Of a stretch of DNA of 36,590 nt, positions 8,627-15,873 are shown one piece after another. The notes below the pieces were generated by a model that did no database searches, was not told the origin of the DNA, and saw only the letters and a program-made list of their open reading frames with translations. Each line of letters begins with the position of its first letter. The stretch's first letter is position 1. A program made the position numbers and the translations under genes. Source of the stretch: Parvibacter caecicola (GTDB lineage Bacteria > Actinomycetota > Coriobacteriia > Coriobacteriales > Eggerthellaceae); the NCBI RefSeq assembly GCF_003725335.1, contig NZ_QIBY01000021.1, positions 1 through 36,590 of the forward strand. Direction: 5' to 3'.

Positions 8627-10225
8627 CTACTCCCTCCCCTCATCGGACGCGGGCGCGTCAGCGGCCTTCGGGGCAGGGGCGGCGTCCTTCGCCTCTTCGA
8701 TGGCGGCGAAAGGCGGCAGCCCGTCCTCGCCTTCAGCCAGCTGCACCACTTCGGTCACCTCGGCGGAGGCCAGGCTCTCAGCGGGGACAGCCGGGGCGTC
8801 GTTGTCAGCGGCTCCAACGGTGGCCACCACGGGCACCTGGCCGTCGGCGGCGGGGCTCACCGGCCCCTCCTTGATGAAGCGGCCTACCACACGGACCCAG
8901 CCCACCAGCAAAATGAGGTACACCGCAATGAACAACCCGATGGTAAGCAGCAGTTCCCAGTTGGAAACGGAAACCGAAATGCCGTCGGCCGTGAGCAGCG
9001 ACACGCCCTCGGGGCCGGTCACTGACGGGTACACCACCCAAGGCTGGCGCCCCACCTCGGCGGTGATCCAACCGGTTTGGATAGCGATGAACGGCCAAAT
9101 GGGCGACAGCAGCGCCAGCCACTGCAGCCAGCGCATCTTCGCAATTCTTCCGCCCTTGAAGGTAAAGATGAGCACCAAGATGCTGGTGAGCATAATCAGC
9201 CCGTACATGGCCACCATGATGTGGTAGCTCTGGAACACCAGCCCCACCGGCAGCTCGTCCACGTCCATATCGCCGAATTGCTCGGTTTCGGCCAGCTCGT
9301 TAAGGCCCGGGTACTCGGTGTCCCAGGTGCCGGTGGCCAGGAAGCTGGTGCCACCGGGAATGGCGAAGGGGGCCAGCACCTCCTGGTTCTCTTCGTCCAC
9401 AATGCCGATGGCGTACAGCGGCGGCACTTCGCTTTCGTACATGCCTTCCATCATGGCCAGCTTAGTGGGCTGCTCTTCGTACACCACCACGGCCGAAGCG
9501 TGGGCGAACACAATCATCAGGCAGCTGGTGATGATGCCCACCACCGCGCCGATGCGCATGGTTTTCATGGCGAATTCCTGATGGCGCCCCTTCAGCAAAT
9601 ACCAAGCGGCCACCGCCACGGCACAGAAGGCGCCCATGATGAGCAGGGCGTCCACCGTGTGGGTGTAGCGGGCGAAAATGGAGGGGTTGAAGGCGGCGGC
9701 GAAGAAGTCGGTGATCACCGCTTCAGTGCCGTCGGCGTTCAGCACACCGCCCGCAGGGGTTTGCATCCAGGAGTTGGCGATGAGGATCCACAGCGCCGAG
9801 AGGCACGAGCCGAACCACACCAGCCACGCGGACACCATATAGAAGCGCGGCGACACTTTCTTGCGGCCGAACAGCAGCACGCCCAGAAACACCGACTCCA
9901 AGAAGAAGGCAAATAGGGCCTCGGCAGCCAGCGGGGCGCCGAAGATGTCGCCCACGAAGCGGGAGTAGTTGGCCCAGTTGGTGCCAAACGAGAACTCCAT
10001 GGTAATGCCCGTTGCCACGCCAATAGCAAAGGTGGCGGTAAACACCTTCACCCAAAACTGCGCAGCCGCCGCATCTTTCTGGTCACGAGTGCGGAAGTAC
10101 CGCGTTTCATTGATGGCCAGGATTAAGCCCAGACCGATAGACAGCGGCACGAACAAAAAGTGATATGCCACCGTCAGGGCAAATTGGAACCGCGAAAGCA
10201 GCACCACATCGGAAAAGATTTCCAC
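8627..10225 (-). CDS. cydA: Cytochrome bd quinol oxidase subunit I with acidic Ala/Pro-rich tail
   Basis: I choose GTG 10225 (532 residues), which has AAGGAG upstream and puts the conserved L-S-R-F-Q-F-A-L-T near the N-terminus. The longer frame from 10261 has no ribosome site. Visible family marks are the haem-ligand region A-Y-H-F-L-F-V-P, G-T-N-W near residue 65, S-Y-H-I-M-V-A-M, and G-R-Q-P-W in the quinol-binding half. CydA carries haems b558, b595 and d and oxidises quinol. After the last helix there is an extra tail of roughly 80 residues rich in Ala, Pro, Asp and Glu, predicted disordered and cytoplasmic, which ordinary CydA lacks. Its role is unknown. Confidence 0.95.
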   Translation of the reverse strand: MEIFSDVVLLSRFQFALTVAYHFLFVPLSIGLGLILAINETRYFRTRDQKDAAAAQFWVKVFTATFAIGVATGITMEFSFGTNWANYSRFVGDIFGAPLAAEALFAFFLESVFLGVLLFGRKKVSPRFYMVSAWLVWFGSCLSALWILIANSWMQTPAGGVLNADGTEAVITDFFAAAFNPSIFARYTHTVDALLIMGAFCAVAVAAWYLLKGRHQEFAMKTMRIGAVVGIITSCLMIVFAHASAVVVYEEQPTKLAMMEGMYESEVPPLYAIGIVDEENQEVLAPFAIPGGTSFLATGTWDTEYPGLNELAETEQFGDMDVDELPVGLVFQSYHIMVAMYGLIMLTSILVLIFTFKGGRIAKMRWLQWLALLSPIWPFIAIQTGWITAEVGRQPWVVYPSVTGPEGVSLLTADGISVSVSNWELLLTIGLFIAVYLILLVGWVRVVGRFIKEGPVSPAADGQVPVVATVGAADNDAPAVPAESLASAEVTEVVQLAEGEDGLPPFAAIEEAKDAAPAPKAADAPASDEGRE

Positions 10226-10287
10226 CCTGCGCCCCCTCTCCTTACCGAAACCTTGCCCCACTGCCGACAGCAGGGAAAACTTGGCAA

Positions 10288-10316
10288 ATCATACCAATTA
10301 TGTAGGCAGCGCGAAA
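10288..10316 (-). promoter_or_regulatory. Candidate cydAB promoter
   Basis: On the minus strand TATGAT (plus 10288-10293) is preceded by TGG, an extended -10, and lies 17 bases from TTTCGC, a poor -35 (plus 10311-10316). It is upstream of the cydA GTG with a leader of about 55 bases. Prediction from sequence only. Confidence 0.4.
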
Positions 10317-10352
10317 GCGCCGTGAAAAAGCTGCAACCTAGGAAGGGAACGA

Positions 10353-10367
10353 GGGGCGGAGCGCCCC
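10353..10367 (-). terminator. Small GC hairpin after hypD
   Basis: GGGGCG (10353-10358) and CGCCCC (10362-10367) form a 6-bp stem with loop GAG, 10 bases past the hypD stop. No real T-run follows on the minus strand, so termination is only possible. Confidence 0.3.
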
Positions 10368-10376
10368 CCTTCGCGA

Positions 10377-11468
10377 CTAGTAGTAGCGGAAGTAGGCGGC
10401 ACAGCTGCCTTCGCTGGACACCATGCAGGGGCCCACCGGGTTCTCCGGAGTGCACACCTTGCGGAACAGCGGGCAGTCGGAAGGCGCCATGATGCCCCGC
10501 AGCACATCGCCACAGCGGCAGCCGGCGTGCTCGCGCACCGGCTCCACCTCCGGCTGGAAGCGACGCATGGCGTCGAACTCCGCAAACTCGTCGCGGATGC
10601 GGTAGCCGCTGCCGGGAATCTCCCCCAGCCCGCGCCACGTAGCGCTGCAAGTTTCAAACACCTCATCGATGGCGGCAAGCGCCACCGGGTTTCCCTCCGG
10701 CATCACGCCGCGGGCATAGGCAATCTCGATTTCGGCCCGCCCCTCGTACAGCTGGCGCATCAGCATGGCAATGCCCTGCAGCACGTCCACCGGCTCGAAC
10801 CCGGTAATCACGCCGGGGATGCCGTACTTCTCCGCCAAGAACTGATAGGGCTTCGCACCGATGATGGTGGACACGTGCCCCGGCAAAATGAGCGCCGACA
10901 CCTTCAGCTGGGGGTCGGCAACAATTACCTCCAAGGCGCCGGGCATGTTCTTGTGGGCGCCGTACACGCTGAAGTTCTTGAGGCCCGCTTCCTTCGCCCG
11001 CTTGATGGCGATGGCCACCAGCGGCGTGGTGGTTTCAAAGCCCACCCCCACGAACACGATTTGGCGGTTGGGATTGTCGGCCGCCAGCTTGAGGGCGTCT
11101 AGCGGCGAGTAGACGATCTCCACGCTGCGGCCGGCCGCCTGCTCGGCCAAAAGCGATGAGGTGGAACCGGGCACGCGGGTCATGTCCCCGAAGGTGGCGA
11201 TGGTCACTTCCGGCACGCGGGCCAGAGCGATCACCTTGTCGATGTCGTGGTTGCTGGTAACGCATACCGGGCAGCCGGGCCCCGACGCCAGCCGCACCCC
11301 TTCCGGCATCAGGCCACGAATGCCGTTGCGGGCGATGGCCACCGTATGGGTGCCGCACACCTCCATCAGCGTGGCGCTTTCCGGCGCCAGCTCGCCGATG
11401 ACCTGCACCAGCCCCCGGGCCAGCGCTGGGTCGCGAAACGCCTTCAGTTCTTCTTGCATCGTGTCCAT
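10377..11468 (-). CDS. hypD: Hydrogenase maturation protein HypD
   Basis: 363 residues, normal for HypD. With HypC it forms the iron-sulfur complex that assembles the Fe(CN)2CO group of [NiFe]-hydrogenase. Conserved cysteine motifs are all visible: M-E-V-C-G-T-H-T near 36-43, S-G-P-G-C-P-V-C near 62-69, G-C-R-C-G-D near the C-terminal third, and the terminal cluster C-P-L-F-R-K-V-C...G-P-C-M-V. H-K-N-M-P and L-P-G-H-V-S motifs also fit. Start is ATG 11468 with AAAGGG upstream. hypC lies upstream on the same strand, but a 314-base spacer with its own small unit separates them. The hydrogenase itself is not in this window. Confidence 0.96.
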   Translation of the reverse strand: MDTMQEELKAFRDPALARGLVQVIGELAPESATLMEVCGTHTVAIARNGIRGLMPEGVRLASGPGCPVCVTSNHDIDKVIALARVPEVTIATFGDMTRVPGSTSSLLAEQAAGRSVEIVYSPLDALKLAADNPNRQIVFVGVGFETTTPLVAIAIKRAKEAGLKNFSVYGAHKNMPGALEVIVADPQLKVSALILPGHVSTIIGAKPYQFLAEKYGIPGVITGFEPVDVLQGIAMLMRQLYEGRAEIEIAYARGVMPEGNPVALAAIDEVFETCSATWRGLGEIPGSGYRIRDEFAEFDAMRRFQPEVEPVREHAGCRCGDVLRGIMAPSDCPLFRKVCTPENPVGPCMVSSEGSCAAYFRYY

Positions 11469-11487
11469 GAAACGCCCTTTCGAGGCC

Positions 11488-11516
11488 TTGAAAGATTCTT
11501 CTCAGGCAGATAAAAT
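11488..11516 (+). promoter_or_regulatory. Near-consensus sigma70 promoter for a small RNA
   Basis: TTGAAA (11488-11493), a 17-base spacer, and TAAAAT (11511-11516) make one of the best promoter matches in the window. It points away from hypD, into the hypC-hypD spacer, where no plus-strand protein gene exists. Expected transcription start is about 11523. Confidence 0.7.
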
Positions 11517-11522
11517 ACGGAC

Positions 11523-11612
11523 AAGCGGTTAGCCCGGTGCATCGGGCACGACTGCTTCACATTACCGCTACTAATGTGATGAAGAGCCGTCCTCTATGCG
11601 GGGCGGCTTTTT
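11523..11612 (+). ncRNA. Predicted structured small RNA, candidate antisense antitoxin
   Basis: A promoter at 11488-11516 and an intrinsic terminator ending near 11612 define a transcript of about 90 nt. It contains a 5-bp hairpin (11532-11536 with 11543-11547), a perfect 8-bp hairpin (TCACATTA 11557-11564 with TAATGTGA 11572-11579), and the terminator stem. It contains no ribosome site followed by a plausible reading frame. It is complementary to whatever continues past the stop of the minus-strand peptide gene at 11632, so the two RNAs would overlap at their 3' ends. That is the arrangement of type I toxin-antitoxin pairs such as txpA/ratA. Alternatively it is an antisense regulator of the hypC-hypD transcript. 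Confidence 0.6.
11585..11612 (+). terminator. Rho-independent terminator of the small RNA
   Basis: An 8-bp stem with one G-T pair (11585-11592 with 11601-11608) and an 8-base loop is followed directly by a T-run (11608-11612) on the plus strand. No T-run follows on the minus strand. Confidence 0.75.
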
Positions 11613-11631
11613 CATTGCCGCCTGCGCGCTG

Positions 11632-11715
11632 CTATTGCCGCTTGCGGGTCGCCAAATCAATCACCGCTACGATCACCAAACACAACGTAAATAGTTCCAT
11701 CCAGCTAACGTACAT
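11632..11715 (-). CDS. 27-residue hydrophobic peptide, type I toxin-like
   Basis: ATG 11715 is preceded by GGAAGGAG at ideal spacing (7 bases), far stronger than chance. The peptide starts M-Y-V-S-W-M-E-L-F, has one short hydrophobic helix (L-C-L-V-I-V-A-V-I), an Asp at its end, and a basic tail R-K-R-Q. This layout is shared by type I toxins and holin-like toxin peptides, which insert in the membrane. The ribosome site is complementary to the sequence just before it (minus strand CTGCTTCCTT against AAGGAGCAG), so the mRNA leader can hide its own site, a known hallmark of such toxins. The gene lies between hypC and hypD. Alternatives are a small membrane protein or a hydrogenase accessory peptide; toxicity is inferred only from form. 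Confidence 0.6.
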   Translation of the reverse strand: MYVSWMELFTLCLVIVAVIDLATRKRQ

Positions 11716-11782
11716 AGCTGCTCCTTCCTGCGAAGGAAGCAGTCCGCCTGTCCGCAGTGACAGTTTAGGGCATCTGCCCCTG

Positions 11783-12040
11783 CTAGCTGTTGGAAACTTG
11801 CGGCAGCATCACTTCGTCTGCGGCCAGGTCGGGGAATTGGCGAATGAGCTCCAGGGTTTCCTGGGCGTACTGCTCGTCCACCACTTCGATGGCGAAGCCA
11901 GCGTGCACCAGCACGTAGCTGCCCACCTGAGCCTGAGGAGTGAGGTCCACCGAGATGCTGCGGGACACCCCCAAGATGTCCACCGTGGCAAGGTTGCCCT
12001 CTTCAAGTTGGGTGATTTGGGCGGGAATGGCCAAGCACAT
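11783..12040 (-). CDS. hypC: Hydrogenase assembly chaperone HypC/HybG family
   Basis: 85 residues from ATG 12040, with AGGAGC 7 bases upstream. The N-terminus M-C-L-A-I-P-A-Q-I is diagnostic: Cys2, exposed after Met removal, binds the iron and the hydrogenase precursor. G-S-Y-V-L-V-H-A-G-F-A matches the conserved beta-barrel segment. HypC shuttles the Fe(CN)2CO moiety built on HypD to the large subunit. The longer upstream reading frame runs through the 98-bp repeat and is not coding. It precedes hypD on the same strand. Confidence 0.95.
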   Translation of the reverse strand: MCLAIPAQITQLEEGNLATVDILGVSRSISVDLTPQAQVGSYVLVHAGFAIEVVDEQYAQETLELIRQFPDLAADEVMLPQVSNS

Positions 12041-12103
12041 ATGCGCTCCTAACGGTTCGTTTGATCGGCGCCATTGTACCGCGCCCATGGGGAGAAGCGG
12101 CCC

Positions 12104-12201
12104 GCGTGTCAGGGGGGCGTACACTTTTGACACACGAGAAGGCGCTACCAGACACGACGGCCATCGGCGTGTGCCAAAAGTGTACGCCCCCCTTGACACG
12201 C
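12104..12201. repeat. 98-bp hairpin repeat, copy 1
   Basis: Arms of about 32 bases are near-perfect inverted repeats. They start GCGTGTCAGGGGGGCGT at 12104 and end TGACACGC at 12201. The whole can fold as one long hairpin with a central spacer. A second copy of identical length, about 87% identical by eye, is at 13122-13219 in the same orientation. Base changes between copies keep the arms paired (12121 A with 12181 T here; T with A in copy 2). It encodes no protein and resembles a REP/MITE-like element. It occupies much of the spacer between hypC and the alarmone synthetase gene. Confidence 0.85.
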
Positions 12202-12339
12202 CACCGCCAACCGGCCGCCGGCCGGCCCGTCACTTTGCAGCGCCCGACCCCATCGCGCCGCAGAGCCACCGGCTCGCCCGCAGCTGCCGCCGCCACGCTA
12301 CACTGGCAAAAACATTTATCACGTTCAGGAGACGCACCG

Positions 12340-13110
12340 ATGACTACCCTTCCCAATCGTCCCTTCGACTACGCGCTGGCCCGTCTGGATGGCGGATCAA
12401 GCGCCCTCGATGCTGTGCACAAGCGCCGCGAGGATTTCGCCACGCAAATCATGAGCCATCTGGCAGCCAGCGATGAGTTCTCGGAAATGATGCGCCGCAA
12501 CATCGCCCCGTTCCGGCGGCTGATGACCTACTACGAATGCGCCATGATGGAGATGGAAACGAAATTCCGCGTACTGGATGCCGAGTTTGGGCTGCAGCAC
12601 GATCGCAACCCCATCGAGTCCATAAAAACACGGCTGAAAAGCACCGATAGCCTGGCCAAAAAACTGACACGAAAAGGCTTTCCCATTACGGTGGAGTCGG
12701 TGGAGAAGAACATCTTCGATGTGGCCGGCGTGCGGATTGTGTGCACCTTCCCCGAAGACATTTTCACGCTAGCCGATGCGCTGCTGGCCCAAGACGACGT
12801 AACGCTGATCGAGCGGCGCGACTACGTGGCCGCCCCCAAGGAAAGCGGCTACCGCAGCCTGCACTTGATTGTGGAAATCCCCATTTTCCTGGAGCATGAG
12901 AAGCGCCTGGTGAAGGTGGAGGTGCAGCTGCGCACCATTTCGATGAACTTCTGGGCGTCGCTGGAACATCAGCTGCGCTACAAGAAGAACCTCCCCGAGG
13001 CCGAGGCGGCCGCCGTGGCCACCGAGTTGGCCGACCTGGCCGATGCCGCCGCCGACCTGGATGCCCGCATGCAAGCCCTGCGCAACTTCCTGGACGAAGA
13101 GCGCGATTAG
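12340..13110 (+). CDS. Small alarmone synthetase, GTP pyrophosphokinase (RelQ/YjbM type)
   Basis: 256 residues from ATG 12340 with CAGGAGA upstream. It contains only a RelA/SpoT-like synthetase domain: N-I-F-D-V-A-G-V-R-I-V-C near 127, A-P-K-E-S-G-Y-R-S-L-H-L-I-V near 165, and V-E-V-Q-L-R-T-I-S-M-N-F-W-A-S-L-E-H near 195, including the Glu of the E-x-Q motif that binds the acceptor nucleotide. No hydrolase HD domain, TGS or ACT is present. It transfers pyrophosphate from ATP to GTP or GDP to make (p)ppGpp in the cytoplasm. Members of this class are usually controlled by transcription, for example in wall stress. It is the only gene between the two 98-bp repeats. Confidence 0.92.
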   Translation: MTTLPNRPFDYALARLDGGSSALDAVHKRREDFATQIMSHLAASDEFSEMMRRNIAPFRRLMTYYECAMMEMETKFRVLDAEFGLQHDRNPIESIKTRLKSTDSLAKKLTRKGFPITVESVEKNIFDVAGVRIVCTFPEDIFTLADALLAQDDVTLIERRDYVAAPKESGYRSLHLIVEIPIFLEHEKRLVKVEVQLRTISMNFWASLEHQLRYKKNLPEAEAAAVATELADLADAAADLDARMQALRNFLDEERD

Positions 13111-13121
13111 CGCAAAGGCCC

Positions 13122-13219
13122 GCGTGTCAGGGGGGCGTTCACTTTTGACACAGGAAAAAGCGCTGCCGGACACAACAGCTATCGGCGTGTGCCAAAAGTG
13201 AACGTCCCACCTGACACGC
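13122..13219. repeat. 98-bp hairpin repeat, copy 2
   Basis: Same length, ends and orientation as copy 1, starting 12 bases after the stop of the alarmone synthetase. I count 13 differences, several of them compensatory or transitions in the loop. GCGTGTCA at 13122-13129 pairs with TGACACGC at 13212-13219. It could serve as a terminator stem for the preceding gene. Confidence 0.85.
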
Positions 13220-13282
13220 CTGACACAGGATGGCGGGCGCGCTAAACTGGGGGCATTGCCCATCCGCTGGTTAGGAGGCCCC

Positions 13283-15100
13283 ATGTTCAACCACTTCTGC
13301 AAAACACCCTTGTGGGAATGCTCGCGAACGCTGGCAGCGGTAGCCCAGGGCCAGCAGCCAGCCGACCTGGTAATTAAAAACGGCCGCCTGGTGAACGTGT
13401 GCACGGCGGAAATCCAGGAGCCCATCGACGTGGCCGTTGCTGCGGGGCGCATTGCCTACGTGGGCAACGCCGATCACTGCATCGGGGAAGGCACCCAGGT
13501 CATCGATGCGGCGGGCCAGTACATCGCCCCTGGCTTCCTGGATGGCCACATTCACGTGGAGTCGTCCATGGTGGGGGCCGGCGAATACGCACGAGCGGTA
13601 ATCCCCCATGGCACCGTGGGTATTTACTGGGATCCCCACGAGATTTGCAACGTGCTGGGCATGGACGGCGTGCGCGTGATGATGGAAGACGCTGCCCGCA
13701 CCCCGCTGAAGGCCATGGTCACCTTCCCCTCCTGCGTGCCGGCGGTGCCCGGCTTCGAAGACACCGGCGCGGCCATCGGCCCGAAGGAGATTGCCGAAGC
13801 CATGACCTGGGACGGCGTGGTGGGGTTGGGGGAAATGATGAACTTCCCCGGCGTGCTGGGGGGCAACGCCGAAGCCCACGGCGAACTGGCGGAAACCCTG
13901 AAGGCCGACAAGGTGATAACCGGCCACTACTCCATCCCCGAAACCGATCAGGGGCTGAACGCCTATGTGGCCTCCGGGGTGCGCTGCTGCCACGAGTCCG
14001 CCCGCCGCGAGGATGCGCTGGCAAAGATGCGCCTGGGACAGTACGCCCAACTGCGCTTCGGCTCTGCCTGGCACGACCTGCCGGAACTGGCCCACGCCAT
14101 CACGGAGAGCAATGTCGACACCCGCTTCGCCAACCTTATTTCCGACGACACCCACCCCCACACGCTGGTGAGCGAGGGGCATCTGGACCACATCCTGCGC
14201 ACCGCCGTAGCCTGCGGCATCGACGCGGTGACCGCCATCCAAATGGCCACCATCAACGTGGCCACCTGTTTCCGCATGGACCACGAGCTGGGGTCGGTCA
14301 CGCCGGGCAAGTGCGCCGACATCGTGCTGCTGGACAGCCTGGAGCAGCTGAACGTCACCGCCACCATCATCGACGGCACCCTGGTGGCCCAAGACGGTCA
14401 GGCCCTGTTTTCGCTGGAGCCGTTTGACTACCCGCAGTGGGTCACGCAGTCGATGCACCTGGGGCTGGAGATCACGCCGGAAACCTTCGCCGTGGCCGCA
14501 CCGGCGGGGTCGGCCGAAGGAAGCACCGTTACCGTGCGCGCCATGGAAGTGGCTTCGGGCCGCGTGGCCGACGACGAGGTGCATGTGCCGCTAACGGTGG
14601 AGGGGGGCCAGCTGCACAGCAGCCTTGAACAGGATGCGCTGAAAACTTTTGTGTTCGAGCGCCATCGCGAAACCGGCACCTTCGGCGTGGGGTTCACCAA
14701 AGGTTTCGGTATCAAGCGAGGGGCCATGGCCTCCACGGTGGCCCACGACGCCCATAACCTGCTGGTGGTGGGCACTAGCGATGCCGACATGGCCCTTGCC
14801 GCCAACACGCTGGCCCGCGTGGGCGGCGGCATGGTGGTAGTGGCCGATGGCGAGGTGCTGGGGCTGGTGGAGCTGCCCATCGCCGGCCTGATGGACGCGC
14901 TGCCGGCACCGGAGATGAGCCGCAAGGTGCACCACCTAGAGCAAACCTGGGAGCAGATCGGCTGTGCCATGGCATCGCCATTCATGACCATGGCCCTTAT
15001 TCCGCTGGCCTGCCTGCCGCAGCTGCGGCTCACCAACCGCGGCCTGGTGGATTGCACCACCTTCCAGTTCACCAGCTTGTTTGTGGACGGGGAAAACTAG
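13283..15100 (+). CDS. ade: Adenine deaminase
   Basis: 605 residues from ATG 13283, with AGGAGG 4 bases upstream. It is an amidohydrolase of the Ade type, converting adenine to hypoxanthine and ammonia. Visible marks: the N-terminal composite domain (D-L-V-I-K-N-G-R-L-V-N-V), the metal motif D-G-H-I-H-V-E-S-S-M, W-D-P-H-E-I-C-N-V, G-E-M-M-N-F-P-G-V near 188, G-H-Y-S-I-P, S-D-D-T-H-P near 288, and the C-terminal H-D-A-H-N-L-L-V-V-G. Length fits the family. It works in purine salvage and may supply nitrogen. It stands alone, downstream of repeat copy 2. Confidence 0.94.
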   Translation: MFNHFCKTPLWECSRTLAAVAQGQQPADLVIKNGRLVNVCTAEIQEPIDVAVAAGRIAYVGNADHCIGEGTQVIDAAGQYIAPGFLDGHIHVESSMVGAGEYARAVIPHGTVGIYWDPHEICNVLGMDGVRVMMEDAARTPLKAMVTFPSCVPAVPGFEDTGAAIGPKEIAEAMTWDGVVGLGEMMNFPGVLGGNAEAHGELAETLKADKVITGHYSIPETDQGLNAYVASGVRCCHESARREDALAKMRLGQYAQLRFGSAWHDLPELAHAITESNVDTRFANLISDDTHPHTLVSEGHLDHILRTAVACGIDAVTAIQMATINVATCFRMDHELGSVTPGKCADIVLLDSLEQLNVTATIIDGTLVAQDGQALFSLEPFDYPQWVTQSMHLGLEITPETFAVAAPAGSAEGSTVTVRAMEVASGRVADDEVHVPLTVEGGQLHSSLEQDALKTFVFERHRETGTFGVGFTKGFGIKRGAMASTVAHDAHNLLVVGTSDADMALAANTLARVGGGMVVVADGEVLGLVELPIAGLMDALPAPEMSRKVHHLEQTWEQIGCAMASPFMTMALIPLACLPQLRLTNRGLVDCTTFQFTSLFVDGEN

Positions 15101-15120
15101 CGGCCCGGCCGCAACGCGCA

Positions 15121-15165
15121 AGGCCCCGGGCTCGCCGCCTGGAATATCAGACGAGCCCGGGGCCT
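15121..15165. terminator. Bidirectional hairpin between convergent genes
   Basis: A perfect 14-bp GC stem (15121-15134 with 15152-15165) with a 17-base loop lies 20 bases after the ade stop and about 75 bases past the stop of the opposing anti-sigma-like gene. No T-run follows on either strand, so it is an atypical terminator. Confidence 0.55.
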
Positions 15166-15240
15166 GCGGATTTGGCGCAGAGAGCGCCCGCAGTTGGTGC
15201 ACCGTCGCCAGCACCGGGCCGGCGCACCGCTGATTTGCGC

Positions 15241-15873
15241 TTACAGCTCGGCAGCCGAGTTGCCCACGCCCAAGCTCACGTTGTAGTTGCCCGATTGGCC
15301 GGAGACCTCATACGAGTAGGTTTCGCCGTTTTTCTCGAAAGAGCCCTTCGCGATGCCGCTGTGGGCCAGCTGGCTGGTGATGTCGATGGGGTCCACGCCG
15401 TCTACGGCCAGCAGCACCGTGCCGTCTTCGCCTTCCAGCACCGACGCGCCGTCGTCACCGTGCACCTGGAAGCTGCCGCTTGCACCTTCATTGACGGACA
15501 GCTGGTAGCCGTCCGACTTCACCATGTCGCCGTCGACGCTCACCACAAGAGAACCTCCTTCGTCGGTTTCCACCGTCATCTCCGCTACCGTGGCATCACC
15601 TTCTTGGCTGAAGGTCATGTCCACCTCCTGCTCTTGGCCATTGACGAACACCGTCACCTTTTCCACCCAGGTTTCTCCCGTGGCGGCATAGCACACGCCG
15701 TTCGTCACCGCGAAAACCCCCAGCACCGCCGCGCAGGTAGCAGCGGCAATGCGCATCGTCATCGTGCGCTGAGTCGATTTCTTCTCCATTGGAATGCCCT
15801 TCGCTCGTGCCAGCAATTCAGCAGGAGCATGGACGCCTTCCATCATGGCTTTGTATTGGCTGCGATTGCTCAT
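15241..15873 (-). CDS. Membrane-anchored probable anti-sigma factor
   Basis: 210 residues with ATG 15873 preceded by GGAGG. A short cytoplasmic N-terminus (about 1-38) contains Y-K-A-M-M-E-G-V-H-A-P-A-E-L-L, a pattern seen at the front of compact anti-sigma factors. One transmembrane helix spans about 40-64. The rest (about 146 residues) is an acidic extracytoplasmic domain rich in beta-type sequence with no recognised fold. It overlaps the ECF sigma gene by 56 bases on the same strand, so the pair is cotranscribed. Likely it holds the sigma factor at the membrane until a signal is sensed. The role is inferred from position and topology. Confidence 0.65.
   Translation of the reverse strand: MSNRSQYKAMMEGVHAPAELLARAKGIPMEKKSTQRTMTMRIAAATCAAVLGVFAVTNGVCYAATGETWVEKVTVFVNGQEQEVDMTFSQEGDATVAEMTVETDEGGSLVVSVDGDMVKSDGYQLSVNEGASGSFQVHGDDGASVLEGEDGTVLLAVDGVDPIDITSQLAHSGIAKGSFEKNGETYSYEVSGQSGNYNVSLGVGNSAAEL

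Noticed and set aside
12061-12339. Long N-terminal extensions of HypC and of the alarmone synthetase
   Set aside because: They would translate the 98-bp repeat; internal starts at 12040 and 12340 have proper ribosome sites and family-like N-termini.
12104-13219. The two 98-bp repeats as ends of a composite transposon carrying the alarmone synthetase
   Set aside because: No transposase lies between or beside them and no flanking target duplication is evident; kept only as a repeat observation.
13271-14584. 437-codon minus-strand open frame
   Set aside because: Antisense to adenine deaminase; no family features.
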